A stretch of 26,703 bases of DNA, taken from NCBI GenBank assembly GCA_000444245.1, contig ATSW01008230.1, forward strand, positions 1 to 26,703. Direction: 5' to 3'. Positions 20,285 to 26,703 of the stretch are shown piece by piece; the stretch's first letter is position 1; every line of letters starts with the position of its first letter. Under the pieces are notes generated by a model that searched no databases, had not been told where the DNA came from, and saw only the letters and a list, made by a program, of their open reading frames with translations. The DNA is from Botryllus schlosseri (taxonomy: Eukaryota; Chordata; Ascidiacea; Stolidobranchia; Styelidae). The position numbers and the translations under genes were made by a program.

Positions 20285-21085
20285 ATGGAAGTTTCATTCG
20301 TGTTATTTGCTTTGGTAATCTCAAGCATCAGTGCCCACAACACTCCGCCGACTTTCAACGATTTGGTCTGCCAACATTGCAACGAAATTCACGCAGAAAA
20401 CAGGCTGGCAAGAAACTTGAAATCCGATAGCACCGCGTGGCTTTCCAAAGACTTTAACGCCACGCTCGTAAGGCAAATAATCAGAGAAGAACTGCAAAGG
20501 GCATTCAAACTATTTCGGAATAAACGGCCTAGGAAGACTAAAGTGAAAAGAGCAGTGAGCGAATGGACTGTATTCCAAAGGCGGACAGACGGCATTGTGT
20601 CTTTCGACAGAGATTGGGCCGATTACGTAAACGGATTCGGTAATAAACACGCCGAATTTTGGCTAGGTTTGGAAAAACTGCACCAGCTGACACAATCGAT
20701 AAGGTACGAATTGGAAATCAACATGATCGAAAGAAACGGGACGTACTTAACCGCACGGTACAGATCGTTTCACGTCGGCTCCGGATCGGGAAATTACAGA
20801 CTGCGCGTGTCCGGTTACTCCGGAAACGCGACAGATTCCTTCTCGAAACCTTCAGCGCCGAAATGGTCTTCCAACCGCCAGCAGTTCTCGACGAGAGACG
20901 CGGACCACGACAACTCCGACAGAAATTGCGCCGGGAACCGCGAGGGAGGCTGGTGGTACAACGGCTGCTACGCTGCGAATTTAAACCGCGTGTTCGGGTG
21001 GATGTTGTGGTACGATCAAGAGCGCGGTGTTAAGATGGCGATGAGGTATACAGAGATGAAAATTCGACCGGCGAAAGGGCCGTGA
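20285..21085 (+). CDS. Secreted fibrinogen-domain protein, shortened domain
   Basis: A single-exon gene of 266 codons. Residues 1-17 (MEVSFVLFALVISSISA) form a signal peptide, which favours this ATG over one 63 bases upstream. Residues 18-82 are not recognised: they hold a CQHC motif (29-32), an NAT sequon (58) and an amphipathic helix. A basic stretch RKTKVKR (83-89) could be a proprotein cleavage site. Residues 92-262 are a fibrinogen C-terminal domain: WTVFQRRTDG, FWLGLEKLHQLT, YRLRVSGYSG, the calcium-site-like DADHD (205-209), the Cys215-Cys228 pair in NCA...WWYNGC, and YTEMKIRP. The usual first subdomain (SGVY...VYCDM-TDGGG and its disulfide) is missing, and the loop after NLN is short. 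Such domains in ficolins, angiopoietins and FREPs bind sugars or receptors. Ligand unknown. Confidence 0.9.
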   Translation: MEVSFVLFALVISSISAHNTPPTFNDLVCQHCNEIHAENRLARNLKSDSTAWLSKDFNATLVRQIIREELQRAFKLFRNKRPRKTKVKRAVSEWTVFQRRTDGIVSFDRDWADYVNGFGNKHAEFWLGLEKLHQLTQSIRYELEINMIERNGTYLTARYRSFHVGSGSGNYRLRVSGYSGNATDSFSKPSAPKWSSNRQQFSTRDADHDNSDRNCAGNREGGWWYNGCYAANLNRVFGWMLWYDQERGVKMAMRYTEMKIRPAKGP

Positions 21086-21154
21086 TTCAAACCCGCAAAT
21101 GCAGCAATATAAAATCGGGTACGTGCGATGTTAATTCGTATCTTGTATTGATAC

Positions 21155-21262
21155 GGAAAGTTTGAAGATGTACCTTCCATGCGACCACAAAGAAAGACAA
21201 ATGCCAGTTCTATGCCACATGAAGGTCCAACCAATTCAATTCAATTCACTTTGTGACAATAC
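21155..21262 (+). repeat. Dispersed repeat, copy C
   Basis: Shares GGAAAGTTTGAAGATGTA-like, TGCGACCACAAAGAAA and CACTTTGTGACAATAC blocks with copy A (17501-17617) in the same order. It would lie in the 3' UTR of the fibrinogen-like gene if the poly(A) signal at 21313 is used. Confidence 0.65.
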
Positions 21263-21312
21263 TTTGCGAGGATGTACGAGGATGCTAATAGGTCTAATCG
21301 TTCCGGGGCCGA

Positions 21313-21318
21313 AATAAA
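21313..21318 (+). terminator. Poly(A) signal AATAAA
   Basis: The canonical AATAAA lies about 230 bases after the stop codon of the fibrinogen-like gene. A weaker AATATAAA lies nearer, about 20 bases after the stop. Confidence 0.4.
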
Positions 21319-24310
21319 ACCAAACCGAAAACTGCGATTTAAATTTCAGCGCGATCCAGAGTCAACGAACTTGATCTCAATGCAAAGTCGACGACGATTC
21401 ACACGCTACACGACAATATAGTTGAGCTACAAGAAAATGAAAATCTGGTCAAAATTTGAACTTGATAACTTTACGATTTCTGAGGTTGAAACCCCCATCC
21501 GAATGTAAAAACGGGCGAATTCAATCTTTCGCCCGAAGTACTTGTTAATACACGCATCCGAATGAAGCTCTTAGTGTTATTGTTCGTGTTCAAATGAAAT
21601 TTGGATGTATCCGAAGGCGAAGGGTCAGAGAGAAAATATTGCTTTCCGTAACATTACGACTGTTTCAAACAGAAATTATGAAGCTTCCAGTCTGGTTTAA
21701 TACGCTTTACAAGATTGCCAAGATTGTTTTCGACGAAAACTTGTTGATACTCATATGTGCCCCAGCATGCATCACTATGACTAACGTATAACAACTTGGC
21801 GATACAAAGAGTTGCAATTTCGAAAATATTTTGGTGACGGTGATCGGCGAACGACTAACTGGCTGAGCTCGGCCATTTCACGCGGTCAGAAATTGCCGAA
21901 TGACCTATTTGTCGACTTCTGAGAAGAGTATTGAAAGTATATATGTTCGTAAAAAATAACTTGAAAATTTGAAATGGGTGTACAACATCAATCATTCAAG
22001 GTAGCCCACACTAATGACAACGCAATAGAAATTCACAGCGACGTATCTCGCAACAGATCACGGTATTTCACAAACTACAAACAACCAGATACAGTTTTTT
22101 CTCGGTGAAAATCGCTGATCCGCGCATCGATTGGATTAAGTCCGGTATTTTACAGCGATGTGGCGAAACACACGACACCAAAAACAAGAATTGGTTTTAC
22201 CAGCCTTCATCAGATAACGAAGATACTTTGGTAATTTTAGAGAAACGCCAATTTTGTACGGGCGCCATGCTAAAAGAAACGCTGAGTTCCCGACAGATTG
22301 GAGATTACTGCTACACACATTGATTTTTATCCACTAATTCATCGGCCTGATTAACATTTGGTGATATCAACCGAAAGAGTCATATTTGTTTCAAAATTGG
22401 ACTATACAACCCATGCCTACTAATCAAAAAATCAATACCAGTAAACGCGATTAGATTAACGCTGTTAAGTGTTGCGATATTGGGTCGCTACACGAATCAA
22501 TTGCGATAAGATAATGGTAATGAAGTGGTCGCTATCGCGATTATAGGACACTCGCTCAAATCATTACCCACTCTTGTAGAAAATGAAGAAAAAAAAAACG
22601 GTAGCAGGGGAGAATCCGTATCTCCATTACGAATCAATTCGCGGGCAGTAGGCTAGTTATGAAAGACGCCTATTATCCACGAAGACTTCGTCAGTAACGC
22701 AGTACTTCTACAAGAATGTGTGTCTACTTGTACTATAAGCTATTGCAGTGCTGTCTTCGACTTCTGCTCCTGTCGGCAGCCTTTCAGCTTTTCAGGGCGC
22801 ATTATTTTCATTCCTAAAAGCTAAAATTCACTGGTCAAATTCAAGGAAGCTTTCACACGGATTCCCACCCCACCATTTTTCAGGAATATCGCCATGAAAA
22901 CTACGCGATATTACCGCTGTTTCACAATAATGGGGCTATAGTTTTAAAATTAAACCTTCTTGCAATTCCATTAGCCATCCCGCGTTTGACGCGAAGATGA
23001 CACATCATGCAGTTTTGAAGAGTGCACAAATGTGCTTACACAAGTTGTCCCGAACTACATTCCTAAGCTCCACGCCACCTTTCTTACCTTTAAAACCTCA
23101 CGCTTTTTTCATTTGTATTCCAAACACTAAATGCATGCCTTGGAAATACCATATGAGACTTGTACTCAAATATGCCTTTAAAAGCTTCACTTACATCTGA
23201 TTGGGTAGTCAGCGAGTACTGCGAGCAGCCCAGTATCGAAGACACCCGAATTTGACCCAGGGTTTTCAAACTAACTACCTTTTCCAAATCAATTGCGATC
23301 ATTAAACCATGCATGCTTGCACGAAGAGCAAAACATATGCTACCATTCCTACATCCTATCCCACGTCCGCACAAACGCGTGAGACTAATAACATTGATGT
23401 ACCGGCTAATTATATGTCTCATTGTTAAGCTTGAGATTACAGACTTCCGTTGCTAATAACTATATCATACGACTGTCGGACACGCTGAATTGATCTGGTA
23501 GGCAGTTGGTCGCTACACACTTCTAACATACGAACTTGGCCAAAACTTATCACCAATAATGTGGTATATCTCCATAACCTATCACCACGCACGGACAAGA
23601 ACCGGAAACAGACGCTTTGCTATTGATCACACCGTCAGAATTCCAAATGGCAGTGAATACTAACTACGCAGTGCTGCTACATGACCAATTAGTGACGCAC
23701 AATCGATAGCGCTCCGAAAAAAAATCAATGACACGAGAATCTGCGATTCCGGTAGCCTACCTGCATCCGCAGCGATCATGAAAATAAAAACCGTGGATTT
23801 CGACTGAAAATCGAACTTGGATGTTTAGCCTGGATCGAGATCCTGACATGATATTGAAATAATTCACAAGGACTTCGGTATCGAAATATTAAATCCCGGC
23901 GGCTGTGATACCCGGAGAACATTAATGAAATCACCAGGGCTCTTTGGTATGGAAATGTAGACCTTTTAGAAGTTGAACTCTTAACACGGAGCAGAAGAAT
24001 CAAACTGCCTCCTTGAATAATCCACGTATCAAAATTTCTACTTGACAGGTATACTTTGGACAAAAAATCCAATCATTATGAAAGTAAAGCGAGTATGCAC
24101 ATCAGTTCAAATTAACAAAGCTACTAACATACTCGCCGCAAGACTACAGCAGTAGTTTTGTGATGACAATAATAGTAGGTAGTGGGGTCGTGCCCATCAG
24201 CGCATTTCAAACTCGAATGGGGTTTGAACAAGTGTACCGTATCGCTACAACCTGTATTTTATTGTTTCCATGTAATTTTTACTCAATAAAAACTGTTTCT
24301 CTGTCTTGCT
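21319..24310. other. Gene-free stretch
   Basis: Short frames only (longest 110 codons, minus strand 23090-23422), none with a recognisable domain or good flanking splice sites. One lone CAGGGTTTTCAAAC-like hAT end starts near 23254 (first base differs) without a partner. Confidence 0.4.
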
Positions 24311-24437
24311 TCAACAGCCACTATGTTGAGCTCACCGACTGTTCAGCTGGCAGAGTTGCTCAGACTCAAGTTCGAGTTCAACCGCGCCTGCGTGCATACC
24401 GCAGTGCACACTGTACAGTACAACAATATTAGTTGAA

Positions 24438-24450
24438 TGCGCAGTGCGCA
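24438..24450. promoter_or_regulatory. NRF1-like inverted motif
   Basis: TGCGCAGTGCGCA has two TGCGCA half-sites one base further apart than the NRF1 consensus. A second similar motif lies at 24582-24594. Function is inferred only from the motif. Confidence 0.25.
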
Positions 24451-24581
24451 CTGTCTCTGAATTCTCCGGAGAAGCGACAAAGACACTGATTGTGTCAACA
24501 CCAGCGCAAGAGAGGTCTTGATATGTAGCTTCGATGATAACAAAGTGATTTCGTTTTGAAAGAGCCAACCTCAGGAAGAGG

Positions 24582-24594
24582 TGCGCATTGCGCA
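24582..24594. promoter_or_regulatory. NRF1-like inverted motif, second
   Basis: TGCGCATTGCGCA, the same half-sites and spacing as at 24438, about 140 bases away. It runs into a small tandem repeat. Confidence 0.25.
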
Positions 24595-24622
24595 TGTCCG
24601 CTACGCATGTCAGCTACGCATG
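24591..24622 (+). repeat. 13-bp tandem repeat, 2.5 copies
   Basis: CGCATGTCCGCTA, CGCATGTCAGCTA and a partial CGCATGT in direct succession. Confidence 0.8.
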
Positions 24623-26703
24623 TTTATAATATAAGTGCATGTCGAGTGTGGGCATAAACAGTAGCCTATTTACCGCGCAAGGTTGAGATCCACAAAACAT
24701 TCGTTTTACGAGTTAAGACTGCAAAATGAAAAAAAAAACATTCCTGACTTGGCTGGATCAGATTCGAGTCAAAACTTAGGAACCACGGCCGTAAACTTAG
24801 ATTCTCACGCCACAAACAACGGACAGAAAGTCGCCAGACTCGTAAAATGTTGGTGAGCATTTTAACTTTTGCCTGTTTTTTTCGGACTGACCACGACTGC
24901 TACCTAGCACTACCATCACATTTGTCCAAAGGAAATTTGTAAGCTTTGTGAGTTTTCAAGAGCTCATATTTTACCCTACCTGTCGGAGATGAGCATGACA
25001 CAAGGATTTATTAGAGGACGAAATCATGAATTCCTAATTTATTTCTACGTAATAAACTCCAAACCGATGGTAAATTGTTCATCCCTATACCTATCTACAT
25101 ACTGAACCTGAAACTAGACTGATACGTTCCTTACGATCAAACGCTCCACATTACACTGCACAATGCACATCTCCATTGACAAATGGGTGGATGGATACGT
25201 CGTAATTGCACATAAGCGTTGCGCATCTGCCGTGATGCATCTACAACGCAGACATTACCCACCCACTTAATACACGTGAAGTGCTGTTACCGACACCTAC
25301 TAAATAGGTCGCGACATGGTCGCGAATGTTCGAAATAATGTTTGAGGCGGGAGTCATCAAACAGGTAATAGGCGTAATGCCGTCGGAGGAAGACTGCATG
25401 AAATATTCAAGATAATGCTTCTTTTTGCGACTATTAGGAGGAAAAGAGGGAAATTAGGGCCGGTCTACGTTGGAATAGTACGTTAGATACAAACAATCAG
25501 CTGGTAATCAGCTGGTAAGATCAGTTTACAATTCGTGATTGGTTCATGTATTTTCTCGTCAACCAGCACGATATTACATTGTCGACGCACCGCATGCTAC
25601 ATACAAGAGGTGAGTGGGCACTGGGCAATCTGGGCATTTGAAAATACAAATTACTAATTCGCGAAAAAAATCAGTTCAATGCCGTACGATTTGAATTTAT
25701 TTAAAATCGAATCACATGATTCGCAAGAATCAGCATGAATATTCCCTCGACAGGTTCTACGTATTTTCTGGTTGAGCCAGGCGGTTTTGATTGAAAGCTC
25801 CCAATAATCGCGTTACCCGAGTTGCGCTGATCGATGATATCTCCTAAGCTTAAAGCTCGGATCAGGACAAAGCTGAAATTAAAATATCTCGTTGGCTGAC
25901 CAGACGATCACAAATCCAAAACTTCCTAGATTGGCATCCGGCGAAACGAAGGTTACGAGATATATTCATATATCACCCATACGCAATTGATCATCAAAGT
26001 TGAAGCGCTTCTAAATCTGTCAATGTCATTCAAGGTCGAAGTAGAGCGGAGACAAATCAAATACCATTGCACTAACTCCACAAAAACGGGATGCCCACCA
26101 TAGGAGATAACCACATACACAATATGGTATTCGGTTAGTTAATTTAGCCAATCGTCAAATCTCATGTGGGCGTATCTCCCAAGAGTGATTAAATGATTAT
26201 ATAATTTCGGAGGTAGGATTCATTCGTTTACCCCACGAGCGGCAGAAATCCGATCACCCCTAGGCAGGGGTGAGGCACAATGTTTTGAGTTAATTGGTTA
26301 ATTGCAATGATTCGAGTTGAGTAGTAACTAACAATTTTTTTTTCGAGCACCGAAATCATACAATTGTTATTGTACAATTATAATATTGTCAACGAGAAGT
26401 ATCATAGTTTCGATACATTTTCTCACAGCACTAAAACTTGCAGCGCTCACAAAACTGCATGGGTTAGTAGCGGGTGGAAACGATATTTCTGTGTAGGCGT
26501 GATCAGCACACAGCATCGCCACGAACAGAAAAGAAATACGCAAGGTCTACAAATTACCGAATTATCTTCAATGAGATGTAGAACTGGCGTTTTTTTATAG
26601 TCACAAACAAGGTAGGCCTACATATAATCCAACCATCCGCATCATCCATAGGCTACTATGGCGTCATAAAGAGCGATACCCGAATACGCCTTTCGCGCGT
26701 ATA
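24623..26703. other. Gene-free stretch to the right edge
   Basis: No exon, RNA gene or complete element recognised. Contains an 11-bp direct repeat (AATCAGCTGGT twice, 25495-25516) and a lone CAGGGGTGAGGCA at about 26266 that resembles a hAT end with no visible partner. Confidence 0.4.

Noticed and set aside
20659-21033. 124-codon plus-strand frame inside the fibrinogen-like gene
   Set aside because: A shadow of the true frame, which has the fibrinogen motifs.
24332-24595. Minus-strand 87-codon frame
   Set aside because: Runs through the palindromic TGCGCA region with no domain or splice context; likely chance.
26266-26278. CAGGGGTGAGGCA as the end of a hAT element
   Set aside because: No matching inverted end or 8-bp duplication found within the window.
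1-26703. tRNA, rRNA, CRISPR array or bacterial operon signals
   Set aside because: None seen on either strand; spliced genes and hAT elements show a eukaryotic nuclear region.

Overview
The window is eukaryotic, intron-rich and AT-rich by eye. It holds one long multi-exon gene on the minus strand, one compact intronless gene on the plus strand, and much repeat-filled non-coding DNA. The organism looks like an invertebrate animal. A TMEM181 orthologue with animal-type GT-AG introns, a secreted fibrinogen-domain protein, a TTAGGG-type interstitial telomeric tract and many small hAT elements would suit a tunicate or another invertebrate deuterostome. The sequence alone does not settle the phylum.

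From the left edge to about 13.0 kb lies the minus-strand gene for TMEM181 (GPR178, GOST family of seven/eight-pass membrane proteins with a lumenal GOLD-like ectodomain). I could place twelve coding exons (E1 12895-12998 down to E12 826-915). Their phases all join, giving about 423 codons from the MRLYTL start. The last exon or exons, encoding the acidic tail, lie beyond the left edge. Two features stand out. Intron 11 (916-1405) has the terminal dinucleotides, 5' splice site and branch site of an AT-AC U12-type intron. Exon 4 carries an in-frame TAG inside an otherwise open, well-conserved frame.

The TMEM181 introns hold a nested pair of hAT elements (6588-8978 containing 7256-7721, each with an imperfect 8-bp target duplication), other hAT-like MITEs (5611-5877, 8028-8365, 11684-11917), and two recent-looking tandem duplications (units of 152 bp at 4141-4436 and about 330 bp at 10151-10800).

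From 13.0 to 20.2 kb is mostly non-coding. It contains a short telomere-like tract (15695-15716), a CpG-rich patch with an NRF1-type palindrome (about 16.17 kb) that may mark the TMEM181 promoter, and a repeat array at 17.4-18.6 kb in which a 499-bp hAT element has split one repeat copy.

At 20285-21085 a single-exon plus-strand gene encodes a secreted, fibrinogen-domain protein of 266 residues. The first part of the fibrinogen fold is absent and replaced by a short unique region ending in a basic cleavage-like site. A TATA box and a poly(A) signal flank it. From 21.3 kb to the right edge I see no gene I can support, only short repeats and NRF1-like motifs near 24.4-24.6 kb. The two genes have no evident functional link.
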